Positions 1 to 7,808 of a stretch of 64,000 nucleotides of DNA are shown here, piece by piece (the first letter of the stretch is position 1; each line of letters opens with the position of its first letter). The stretch spans positions 62,001 through 126,000 of the forward strand of contig NZ_PIOB01000008.1 of assembly GCF_002909255.1 (NCBI RefSeq), read 5' to 3'. The notes beneath the pieces were generated by a model, which saw only the letters and a program-made list of their open reading frames with translations, searched no databases and was not told the origin of the DNA. The position numbers and the translations under genes were made by a program. Source of the stretch: Arenibacter hampyeongensis (GTDB lineage Bacteria > Bacteroidota > Bacteroidia > Flavobacteriales > Flavobacteriaceae).

Positions 1-658
1 GTCGGTCCAGCATTAATTGATTTATTTTTCCCGTTCGTGCCAAGGAACCTCCCTTATCGTAATTGAGTTTTATCTTTTGAGTGATATGGTTGAGAATCAT
101 ATTGGCCAGTCCTATGTCGTAGGCCAGTCTTTTTCCATTTTCCTCAAAAGATATATTGCTTATTCCGCCAAGATTGAGGCAAAAGTCGTACTGCCCAAAA
201 AAGAGTTTATCCCCAATTGGGACCAAGGGAGCTCCCTGTCCTCCCAAGGCAACATCGTTGGTCCGAAAGTCGCATATCACCTTAGTGGCACATTCGTTGG
301 CCAGGTGTTGGCCGGAACCTATTTGAAAGGTAAGTCCGTTTTGTGGCTGGTGGTGGGTGGTATGACCATGGCTGGCAATAAAATCGACATCCCATTGATA
401 GGCCTTAATAAAGTCCTTTGTTTGTGTGCCCAGCCAAGTGCCATAGGAATTGTGAAATTGTAGTAGTTCGTCTGCAGGCAAGAAAATGGATTTCTTTAGC
501 TTTTCCTGCATCTCCTCGCTATATGAAATACTATGGGTCTGTTTAATTTCAAAATCCCAAGCATTAGGGGTCTCCCATATATGGCAATATGCGAGGTCCA
601 ATCCGTCCAAGGAGGTACCGGACATTAACCCGATGACTTTGTGTATTTTCATAATCAT
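1..658 (-). CDS. anmK: Anhydro-N-acetylmuramic acid kinase, C-terminus outside the window
   Basis: The minus strand from 658 reads as AnmK, which uses ATP to open and phosphorylate 1,6-anhydro-MurNAc to MurNAc-6-phosphate in the cytoplasm during cell-wall recycling. The translation begins MIMKIHKVIGLMSGTSLDGL; the phosphate-binding MSGTSLDG motif is the family signature. Further on are ASHGHTTHHQP, LGGQGAPLVP and LNLGGISN, all in the order seen in this ASKHA-fold kinase. About 219 residues are visible and the rest lies left of base 1. ATG codons at 658 and 652 are both possible starts. It is the last visible gene of a minus-strand run with the GH3 hexosaminidase and AmpG, and its product would be the substrate of MurQ encoded at 5289. 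The plus-strand open frames here are shadows. Confidence 0.93.
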   Translation of the reverse strand, partial: MIMKIHKVIGLMSGTSLDGLDLAYCHIWETPNAWDFEIKQTHSISYSEEMQEKLKKSIFLPADELLQFHNSYGTWLGTQTKDFIKAYQWDVDFIASHGHTTHHQPQNGLTFQIGSGQHLANECATKVICDFRTNDVALGGQGAPLVPIGDKLFFGQYDFCLNLGGISNISFEENGKRLAYDIGLANMILNHITQKIKLNYDKGGSLARTGKINQLMLDR

Positions 659-683
659 TTTTTTTTACTGTTTGCCATATCCG

Positions 684-2255
684 TTAATTCTTTTTAAGGT
701 TGATAGAAACAGCTAAGCATCCTTTGGCTTTTTGCTTTCCCATGAAATGTGCAAAGGCAATATCTTGAAATTCCGAAAAGTTTTGATATCCCAATACTAT
801 CGCTTTGGCTGCTTTATAATTTATAAGGTTAAGCACATAGGGGTTTCCAAAAACATATAGAATAACCTTTTTTGTATTTAGTAAGGTCTCAAGCTGTTGC
901 AATTCTTCGGACTTAAGATCAAAATCATTGTGTGGCTTAACTTTAGGGGGGTAAAGCGCAATTAGAATGTTATCCTTGTTTTGAGATCCTTCAACTGCTA
1001 TTTTTGAGGTCCTTTCTATAAATATTCTGTTGGGCGACTCACCTAGAGAAAGACAAGTGAAGCCTTCTTGCTTAAATTCTTTGATGATGTCGTTGCTGCC
1101 AGTAAATAAAGTAAGGCTTTCCTTGGCCAACTGTTTGTTTAATATAGAGGTTTCCCCTAGGTCTGTGCTTGTTAGGGAATGGGAGGCAAAGGCTTGTTCC
1201 TTTAACTTCCATACCCGTTTAAATCGCTCTTCGATGTCAAGGGAATTCGCATTGCCCAAGATGGTTTCTATGCCTTCTGCCGTGTTTTCTGCAAAACAAA
1301 GTATATCGTTGCCGGCATCAAAAGCCCGCCATTCGAGTTCCCCTTTTGTGGGAAACATTTTGCTAACGCTATGCATGTTTAAAGCATCGGAGATAACCAC
1401 ACCATTAAAATTTAGTTCTTGGCGCAATAGTCCTTTAATTATCGTTTTGGAAATGGTGGCCGGAGCGCCCTCTCCGTTATCCAAAGAGGGAACGGATAAA
1501 TGTCCAACCATTACACTATCCACTCCATTTTTAATGATTTCTCTAAAGGGATATAGTTCATTTTCCATTAGAACCTCCTTGGACTTCTTAATTATTGGCA
1601 AGCCAAGATGGGAATCCGTAGCGGTATCCCCATGTCCCGGAAAATGTTTGATACAACTTAAAATACCTTCGCTTTCCATGCCTTTGATAAAGGCAATTGC
1701 TTTTTTGGTAACATTTAATTTATCCTCTCCAAAGGAGCGGTAACCAATTACCGGATTATTGGGATTGTTGTTGATGTCTACCACAGGCGCCAAATTCCAA
1801 TGTATACCTGCTTCCCTGCAGTCACGGGCAATTTGTTGGCCCACCTGAAAAATTAAGTCGTCTTTATCTCGGATGGCCCCTAAAGTTATGGCGTAGGGAT
1901 ATTGGGGTGTATTTTCTATGCGCATGGCCAATCCCCACTCCGCATCTATACTGATTAGCAATGGATATTTTGCTGCCTTTTGGTAGCGCCGGATAAGGTT
2001 TTTAAGGGTGGTAAGGCTTTGCACGTTATATACAATTTTCTTTTTGCCCTCAAAGTTAGTGGCGGCACTGGCTCTGCTATGAAAAAAACAAAGTCCGCCC
2101 ACATGCTGTTGTTCAATGAGATTTTCCAATTCCAGAATCTCTTCTTCTGTATCATTTATGAAGGCGGCGGGCATAAATAATTGGCCAAGCTTTTCCCTGA
2201 GGGATAGTTTGTTCGTTGCTGAGTTGTATGGATTCATATTAAATGACATCGGCAT
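684..2255 (-). CDS. nagZ: Glycoside hydrolase family 3 beta-N-acetylhexosaminidase (NagZ type)
   Basis: This 523-residue protein has the GH3 TIM barrel with the NagZ signature KHFPGHGDTATDSHLGLP near residues 205-222. In that motif the loop Asp-x-x-His pair acts as the unusual acid/base of family members that release GlcNAc from GlcNAc-anhydroMurNAc peptides. The nucleophile region VISDALNMHSV follows. A C-terminal extension of roughly 170 residues resembles the GH3 C-terminal alpha/beta domain, making it longer than the roughly 340-residue enterobacterial NagZ. There is no signal peptide, which fits a cytoplasmic enzyme. The first ATG lies inside the ampG 3' end (17-bp overlap); an ATG at 2237, just past the ampG stop, is an equally plausible start. 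Translational coupling with ampG is likely. Confidence 0.93.
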   Translation of the reverse strand: MPMSFNMNPYNSATNKLSLREKLGQLFMPAAFINDTEEEILELENLIEQQHVGGLCFFHSRASAATNFEGKKKIVYNVQSLTTLKNLIRRYQKAAKYPLLISIDAEWGLAMRIENTPQYPYAITLGAIRDKDDLIFQVGQQIARDCREAGIHWNLAPVVDINNNPNNPVIGYRSFGEDKLNVTKKAIAFIKGMESEGILSCIKHFPGHGDTATDSHLGLPIIKKSKEVLMENELYPFREIIKNGVDSVMVGHLSVPSLDNGEGAPATISKTIIKGLLRQELNFNGVVISDALNMHSVSKMFPTKGELEWRAFDAGNDILCFAENTAEGIETILGNANSLDIEERFKRVWKLKEQAFASHSLTSTDLGETSILNKQLAKESLTLFTGSNDIIKEFKQEGFTCLSLGESPNRIFIERTSKIAVEGSQNKDNILIALYPPKVKPHNDFDLKSEELQQLETLLNTKKVILYVFGNPYVLNLINYKAAKAIVLGYQNFSEFQDIAFAHFMGKQKAKGCLAVSINLKKN

Positions 2256-3522
2256 TCAACTTTTTGCCATAATCGGCTGGATATTTAATAAATTTTAAAA
2301 GGAAGAGGGCTGGTAGGGCGGCAATGACCACCCAAACAAAAAAACCTCCATATCCAAGCCATTCCTGAATATAGCCGCTGATCATTCCTGGCAGCATCAT
2401 GCCCAGGGCCATAAAACCTGTTGCAATGGCGTAGTGGGAAGTTTTTGAAATTCCCTCAGCAATATAAATAAGAAAGATTAAAAAGGCAGCAAATCCAAAG
2501 CCATAGCCAAATTGTTCCACAACTACCGTCGCCACTACGGCTACTATACTGGTCGTTTTGGTAAGTGCAAGAATTGCATACATGGCATTGGGTACATTCA
2601 ATGACAGGACCATGGGCAACATCCATTTTTTTAGGCCATCCTTGGAAATCAAGATCCCTCCAAGGATACCTCCCAAGGATAACATAATAACTCCGACCGT
2701 GCCATAAATAGTCCCCACTGCCTCAGTGGAATATTCCAATCCGCCAGCCGAGGTTTTGTCCAACAAAAAGGGAGCGGCCATTTTTACCAATTGGGATTCT
2801 CCTAAACGGTAACTCAAAATAAAAGCCAAAGCGATTCCAATATTGGGTTTCTTGAAAAATGAAATAAATACCTCCAAAAATCCCTCTGGCTTTTCTTGAA
2901 CAATGGCTTCCGAAGTTTCATATTTTGGGGCAACAAAAAAGTTCGCTATAGTCAAAGTCAACATTAAAATTGCGGCTGCGATCATGGTAACGGACCAGGC
3001 CTTGGTGTTGTCCCCGTAATAGTTTTCCAAGAATCCGGCAAGGATAACAATGAGTCCCTGCCCAGTAATCATGGCCAGCCTATAAAAGGTACTTCGCATA
3101 CCCACGAAGAAGGCTTGTTTCTTCTCGGTAAGGCCCAACATATAATATCCGTCAGAGGCAATATCGTTGGTTGCGGAAGCAAATGCCGCCATCCAAAAAC
3201 ACGCCAAAGTAGTGGTGAAAAAAATGGTAGTGGGCAAGGTCAAACCCACGCCTAAAATGGCGAACGAAATAATTAATTGCATGTATAAAAACCAATTTCT
3301 TTTGGTGCCGTTTAAATCCACAAACGGACTCCATAAGGGTTTAAGCACCCATGGAAGGTATAACCAGCTCGTGTATAAACCTATATCTGAGTTACTGATA
3401 CCCAGTTTTTTATACATTATTACCGAAACTGTTACTACAAGTACGTAAGGAATGCCTTGCGTAAAGTATAAAACAGGAACCCAAGCCCATGCCCCCTTGT
3501 CTTTTTGAATCATTTTATTCAA
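2239..3522 (-). CDS. ampG: AmpG-type muropeptide permease, MFS transporter
   Basis: This is a 427-residue polytopic membrane protein with about 12 hydrophobic segments. The N-terminal FTQGIPY segment and the WLYLPWVLKPLWSPFVD stretch are typical of AmpG, the proton-driven importer of GlcNAc-anhydroMurNAc peptides. It sits immediately upstream of the hexosaminidase and anmK on the same strand, so import, hydrolysis and sugar phosphorylation are linked in one transcription unit. AmpG-like MFS proteins in Bacteroidota can also carry other glycans, so the substrate is inferred from the neighbours. The start at 3522 gives a short positively charged tail before the first helix. Confidence 0.9.
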   Translation of the reverse strand: MNKMIQKDKGAWAWVPVLYFTQGIPYVLVVTVSVIMYKKLGISNSDIGLYTSWLYLPWVLKPLWSPFVDLNGTKRNWFLYMQLIISFAILGVGLTLPTTIFFTTTLACFWMAAFASATNDIASDGYYMLGLTEKKQAFFVGMRSTFYRLAMITGQGLIVILAGFLENYYGDNTKAWSVTMIAAAILMLTLTIANFFVAPKYETSEAIVQEKPEGFLEVFISFFKKPNIGIALAFILSYRLGESQLVKMAAPFLLDKTSAGGLEYSTEAVGTIYGTVGVIMLSLGGILGGILISKDGLKKWMLPMVLSLNVPNAMYAILALTKTTSIVAVVATVVVEQFGYGFGFAAFLIFLIYIAEGISKTSHYAIATGFMALGMMLPGMISGYIQEWLGYGGFFVWVVIAALPALFLLKFIKYPADYGKKLNADVI

Positions 3523-3586
3523 TTTTGTCGTTCAAATATTGATCTTAATTTTCTTAAAAATGGAGAAATAAAAATGTATTTATCCA

Positions 3587-5098
3587 TTAATCTATTTTGA
3601 TAGTTTCAGGGTTACTTTCCTGCCCAAAAGTATTTATAAATGTTAAAGCGATATGTTTTTTGCCTTGCAGTAAAGAGGTGTTGAAAATAAAATTTTCCGA
3701 GTTCGTTAGTGGTATTTTCGCCACTAATTGATCGGTGTTTTTCAGGTCCAATTTGGATTCTTTTTTTGCAACATATACCAAAGCATATCTTAAATTTTTT
3801 TCTTGATCGGGTAATATTTTAAATTTTAAAGCCCCATTTTTTTCTTCGAACTGGGTAGTTATTTTTACGTTGCCGAAAGTGTTTTCTTGGAGGGGTGAAA
3901 TAGGGGGCAAGGCTAAATTGTGGTAATATTTTTTTCTTAATATTTTTAGTACATCCTCCTTATCGGACATCAGGGATTTGGCACTAAAAAATACATTGCC
4001 CATCACAATTTTATCTTCCCTTGCTAATTTTAATTGTTCTGGAAGTTCTTTTTTATTGTCCCAAGCCTTATCGCTATTGTTTCTTATTTTGTATGGTCCA
4101 TTGCCAATATAAAGGTTGGTGTTCCCGCTATTTTTGGACCACCAGTCCACAATCTTCCGATGTGACGCCACGGGTAGATCCATGCTCCAATAAACTTGGG
4201 GAACCAAATAATCTATCCAACCTTTTTCCATCCATAACAACGGGTCGGCATATAAGTCCTCATAAGTGGTCTGGCCCGCTTTGGTATCCGATCCACGTGG
4301 GTCGGTTGAATTGTTTTTCCACACTCCAAAGGGACTAATACCAAACTGTACCCAAGGCTTTTTGTTTTTTATGGTTTCATGTGCATTCTTTACGAGACTG
4401 TCTATATTGCTCCTGCGCCAGTCCTCCAATGATTGTTGAGGTAGGGCATGTTTTGCATAAACAGCGGAATCTTCAAAAACTTCGCTTGTAATTTTATAGG
4501 GATAGAAGTAGTCGTCAAAGTGGACCGCGTCTACGTCGTAGTTGGCAACAACTTCTCCTATGATATTGGTCAAATGCTCTTGCACTTCTGGTAAACCAGG
4601 GTTGTAATAATACTTTTTTCCGTATTTCAACATCCAGTCGGGATGCAGATTATAGTCATGGTCTTTACTTAAAATTTCCAAATTTTGGTCAAAGGTAGCT
4701 CGGTAGGGATTAAGCCAGGCGTGGAATTCCATACCTCTGGAATGCGCCTGTTCTATCATCCATTGTAATGGGTCGTAATAGGGATTTGGCGCTACACCCT
4801 CATTGCCTGTAAGGAAACGGGACCATGGAGCGTATTTGGAAGGATAAAAGGCATCCCCTGCTGCCCTGATTTGAACAATTACAGCGTTAAAATTTAATTC
4901 CTCATAAAAATCCAGAATTTTTAGATAGTCCTGTTTTTGTTTTTCAATGCTATCAAGACTATTTTTTGGCCAGTCAATATTGACCACGGTAGCTATCCAA
5001 ACCCCTCTAAATTCATGTTTAGGTGTTGGTATGGGCGATTTGAACACGGAACATGAGGCGAAAAGGCAAAGAATGGAGATAATAAATATTTTTCGCAT
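3587..5098 (-). CDS. Family-10-like glycoside hydrolase lipoprotein (GHL10)
   Basis: This 503-residue protein starts with a lipoprotein signal peptide ending in the lipobox LFASC (Cys at residue 16). The catalytic domain (about residues 28-370) matches the glycosyl-hydrolase-like 10 family (PF02638): EFRGVWIATVVNIDWP, then FNAVIVQIRAAGDAFYPS, EFHAWLNPYRA, VDAVHFDDYFYPY and YLVPQVYWSMD. Members act on cell-wall or exopolysaccharide glycans. The last 120 or so residues look like a beta-sandwich of the fibronectin type. It lies 64 bp downstream of the ampG start on the same strand, which suggests periplasmic or surface glycan processing ahead of muropeptide uptake. The exact substrate cannot be read from the sequence. 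Confidence 0.85.
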   Translation of the reverse strand: MRKIFIISILCLFASCSVFKSPIPTPKHEFRGVWIATVVNIDWPKNSLDSIEKQKQDYLKILDFYEELNFNAVIVQIRAAGDAFYPSKYAPWSRFLTGNEGVAPNPYYDPLQWMIEQAHSRGMEFHAWLNPYRATFDQNLEILSKDHDYNLHPDWMLKYGKKYYYNPGLPEVQEHLTNIIGEVVANYDVDAVHFDDYFYPYKITSEVFEDSAVYAKHALPQQSLEDWRRSNIDSLVKNAHETIKNKKPWVQFGISPFGVWKNNSTDPRGSDTKAGQTTYEDLYADPLLWMEKGWIDYLVPQVYWSMDLPVASHRKIVDWWSKNSGNTNLYIGNGPYKIRNNSDKAWDNKKELPEQLKLAREDKIVMGNVFFSAKSLMSDKEDVLKILRKKYYHNLALPPISPLQENTFGNVKITTQFEEKNGALKFKILPDQEKNLRYALVYVAKKESKLDLKNTDQLVAKIPLTNSENFIFNTSLLQGKKHIALTFINTFGQESNPETIKID

Positions 5099-5228
5099 TG
5101 GCTGAAAGGAGAATTGTATTGATATATTTTGAAAACTAAATTAAGGCTTTTAATATTATTTGAGAGGAAATCTGCACTATCTAATATTATTGTTTGTAAA
5201 CATTATCTCTAGTGGAGTTTGAATCATT

Positions 5229-5262
5229 TTTGATCATTTTGATGTCAAAAAAACTATTTTTG
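5229..5262 (+). promoter_or_regulatory. Candidate Bacteroidota promoter for murQ
   Basis: TTTG at 5229-5232 and TATTTTTG at 5255-5262 fit the Bacteroidota -33 (TTTG) and -7 (TAnnTTTG) elements, with a 22-bp spacer. Transcription would start about 20 nt before the murQ ATG. The divergent minus-strand gene starts at 5098. Confidence 0.5.
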
Positions 5263-5288
5263 TTCTAAGAATACAAAAACAAACCGTA

Positions 5289-6104
5289 ATGGCGACATAC
5301 CAAAAGATAACCGAATTACCATCAAATTATACTGACCTGGAATTGATGGATACCGCTACCATCCTTAGTAATATGAATAAGGAAGATCAATTGATTGCAG
5401 ATGCCGTAGCCTTGGTTATTCCGGAAGTGACAAAATTGGTCGATGGTTTGAAAGAAAGGTTCGATAAAGGAGGCAGGTTGTTTTATATTGGTGCAGGAAC
5501 CAGTGGACGATTAGGTGTTTTGGATGCTTCGGAAATACCGCCGACCTTTGGCTTGCCTAATGATCGCGTTATTGGATTGATTGCCGGTGGGGATACTGCA
5601 CTTAGAAATCCCGTTGAAAATGCTGAGGATAATGGCCTTCAGGCCTGGAAAGACTTGCAAGTTTTTGATATAACAAAAAACGATACCGTAGTTGGTATTG
5701 CTGCATCTGGAACAACGCCTTACGTAATTGGTGGGGTAAAAGAAGCTGCCGCCCGTGGATTGTTAACTGCCTGTATTACAAATAATCCTGGCTCTCCCTT
5801 AACACAGGCGGTGGAGATTCCAATTGCGGTAAATGTTGGTCCAGAATTTCTTACAGGAAGTACGAGGATGAAAAGTGGAACTTCGCAAAAATTGGTTCTT
5901 AATATGATATCTACAGCCCTAATGATCAGAATTGGCAGGGTAAAAGGTAATAAAATGGTGAACATGCAACTAACCAATGAAAAATTGGTAGATCGCGGAA
6001 CCCGATATTTGGTTGAAGAACTGAAAATTGATTATGCCGAGGCAGAAAAATTATTGAAGAAATACGGTTCGGTTAAAAACGCCATTGACGCCAGTAATCG
6101 CTAA
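5289..6104 (+). CDS. murQ: N-acetylmuramic acid 6-phosphate etherase
   Basis: MurQ cleaves the D-lactyl ether of MurNAc-6-phosphate to give GlcNAc-6-phosphate and D-lactate. The 271-residue protein has the SIS sugar-isomerase fold with FYIGAGTSGRLGVLDASEIP near residues 63-82, a GLIAGGD loop, VGIAASGTTPYVIGG, and EFLTGSTRMKSGTSQKLVLN, all hallmarks of the family. It is somewhat shorter than the roughly 300-residue E. coli enzyme, lacking part of the C-terminal tail. It is divergent from the GHL10-ampG-nagZ-anmK group, whose AnmK makes its substrate. The downstream gene is convergent, with only 2 bp between the stop codons. Confidence 0.96.
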   Translation: MATYQKITELPSNYTDLELMDTATILSNMNKEDQLIADAVALVIPEVTKLVDGLKERFDKGGRLFYIGAGTSGRLGVLDASEIPPTFGLPNDRVIGLIAGGDTALRNPVENAEDNGLQAWKDLQVFDITKNDTVVGIAASGTTPYVIGGVKEAAARGLLTACITNNPGSPLTQAVEIPIAVNVGPEFLTGSTRMKSGTSQKLVLNMISTALMIRIGRVKGNKMVNMQLTNEKLVDRGTRYLVEELKIDYAEAEKLLKKYGSVKNAIDASNR

Positions 6105-6106
6105 AA

Positions 6107-6511
6107 CTATTTATTTACGTTCATAGAAACTTCTTCTACAGTAACAATGTTGTCGCTTTTATTGCCCCAAGAATTAAGGATATAGTTCATTACATCTGCA
6201 ATTTCCTCATCTTCCAGGCCCATTGGTGGCATTATGTTGTTATAGGCTACCCCATTCACCAATATATAACCTTGTTGACCATATTTTACACCCCTTATAC
6301 TTTCCTCTCTTTTGTTTAGTAAAAAATCTGACTTGGCCAAAGGAGGGAAGGTTTTTTCAACGCCTTCACCATTGGCCATATGACAAGTTATACAGAAGTC
6401 TGAATATATTTCCCCGCCTCTATTAATACTTTCTTCCAATTCCTTGTCTTGAAACAGGAAAATGGACAATGAAAAAATGGAAACGATATAAGTTAGTAGC
6501 AAGAATTTCAT
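6107..6511 (-). CDS. Class I c-type cytochrome
   Basis: This is a 134-residue exported protein with an N-terminal hydrophobic segment (residues 1-20). The single haem-binding motif CITCH lies near residue 40, and a likely axial Met is in NNIMPPMG near residue 95. Conserved PPLAKSDFL and EIADVMNYILNSWGN complete the cytochrome c fold. It lies 40 bp downstream of the PQQ-type dehydrogenase gene on the same strand and is the obvious candidate electron acceptor for it. There is no lipobox, so it is either soluble in the periplasm or held by an uncleaved signal anchor. Confidence 0.9.
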   Translation of the reverse strand: MKFLLLTYIVSIFSLSIFLFQDKELEESINRGGEIYSDFCITCHMANGEGVEKTFPPLAKSDFLLNKREESIRGVKYGQQGYILVNGVAYNNIMPPMGLEDEEIADVMNYILNSWGNKSDNIVTVEEVSMNVNK

Positions 6512-6551
6512 ATACTAATCTTTTGGATGTTCGGGAAAAATGAAAAAAGTC

Positions 6552-7673
6552 TTATTTCTTAGGTACCAATTTATAGATACCTTTACCCTCTACGGCCACA
6601 TATATAAAACCGTCCGGTGCTTGGCGTACATCGCGAACACGTCCCAAGTCGGGCATTAACTTTTCCCTATAAACAACCTTATTGCCTTTAAGTTCCAATC
6701 GCTCCAAATATTGGAATTTCAAAGAGCCGATCAATATATTGCCTTTCCAATCCGGGTATTTGTCTGAAGTTACAAAAGCCATACCACTTGGTGCAATGGA
6801 TGGTACCCAGTAATGTATTGGTTGTTCCATACCTTCCATTTCGGTCTTGTCCGTAATTGGGGTACCACTGTAATTGATACCGTAAGTAATCACCGGCCAG
6901 CCGTAATTCTTGCCTTTTTCAATAATATTTATTTCATCACCTCCCTGTGGGCCGTGTTCGTTATCCCAAATTTCACCGGTCATTGGATTTTTGGCCAGAC
7001 CTTGGGGATTTCTATGTCCATAACTATATATGGCAGTTTTTGCACCTTCGGTGTTTACAAAAGGGTTGTCTGCCGGAATGCTCCCGTCTGCATTTAAACG
7101 GTATATTTTTCCACCATCCGTGCTAAGGTCCTGTGGGTTAACGTCCCTTTCTCCACGCTCCCCAATTGAAAAGTATAAATACCCATCATTATCAAAGGCA
7201 ATCCTAGATCCAAAGTGATTTCCCCCAGTGGTGTTTGGAGTAGCTTTGTAAAGCAATTGGGTGTCGGTAAGGCTGTTGTTGTTTAGTTTTGCTCTTATAA
7301 TTGCCGTATTTCCGCCCTTATCCTCACCGTCCTCCGAGGCATAAGATATATAGATCCACCCATTATTGGCATAATCAGGATGTAAAACAACATCCAGAAG
7401 TCCGCCTTGACCTCTATTATACACTGCAGGTGAATTATTTACTATATTTTTTTTGCCATCCTTAAAAAGGATTAATTGGCCAGCCTTTTCTGTGATAAGC
7501 ATACTGCCATCCGGAAGGAAGGTAAAACCCCATGGGGTTTGTAGTTCATCGATTATTAGTTCAGCAGTAAAAGGTGGATTATCAGATGTATTTACCTCAT
7601 TTTCAGTTTGTTGTGCACAAGAAAAATTTAATGACAACAAGGCGACGAATATAATATGGATACTATTTTTCAT
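6552..7673 (-). CDS. PQQ-dependent sugar dehydrogenase (soluble glucose dehydrogenase / YliI family), lipoprotein
   Basis: This 373-residue protein has a lipoprotein signal ending LNFSC (Cys near residue 19). The remainder is the six-bladed beta-propeller of the GSDH family (PF07995): LQTPWGFTFLPDGSMLITE, a GNHFGSRIAFD blade, YGHRNPQGLAKNP, the HGPQGGDEIN motif, WVPSIAPSGMAF and a closing blade with VRDVRQAPDGFIYV. Members oxidise aldoses using PQQ and calcium at the cell surface. It is co-directional with the cytochrome c gene just downstream, consistent with electron transfer. PQQ synthesis genes are not in this window, so the cofactor may be scavenged. Confidence 0.9.
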   Translation of the reverse strand: MKNSIHIIFVALLSLNFSCAQQTENEVNTSDNPPFTAELIIDELQTPWGFTFLPDGSMLITEKAGQLILFKDGKKNIVNNSPAVYNRGQGGLLDVVLHPDYANNGWIYISYASEDGEDKGGNTAIIRAKLNNNSLTDTQLLYKATPNTTGGNHFGSRIAFDNDGYLYFSIGERGERDVNPQDLSTDGGKIYRLNADGSIPADNPFVNTEGAKTAIYSYGHRNPQGLAKNPMTGEIWDNEHGPQGGDEINIIEKGKNYGWPVITYGINYSGTPITDKTEMEGMEQPIHYWVPSIAPSGMAFVTSDKYPDWKGNILIGSLKFQYLERLELKGNKVVYREKLMPDLGRVRDVRQAPDGFIYVAVEGKGIYKLVPKK

Positions 7674-7808
7674 AATTCAGCGTTAAATAATAAATAATGT
7701 AGCTAAGAACGCTAAAGATAAATATAAAATATAAGTTTAAACTATTACACTAAAAATATACTTTGATTTCCCCAAGTCCGAATATATTTTGTAAAACCTA
7801 CTTAACCT

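Noticed and set aside
17-463. 148-codon plus-strand ORF
   Set aside because: Shadow of anmK on the minus strand, which carries the clear MSGTSLDG motif.
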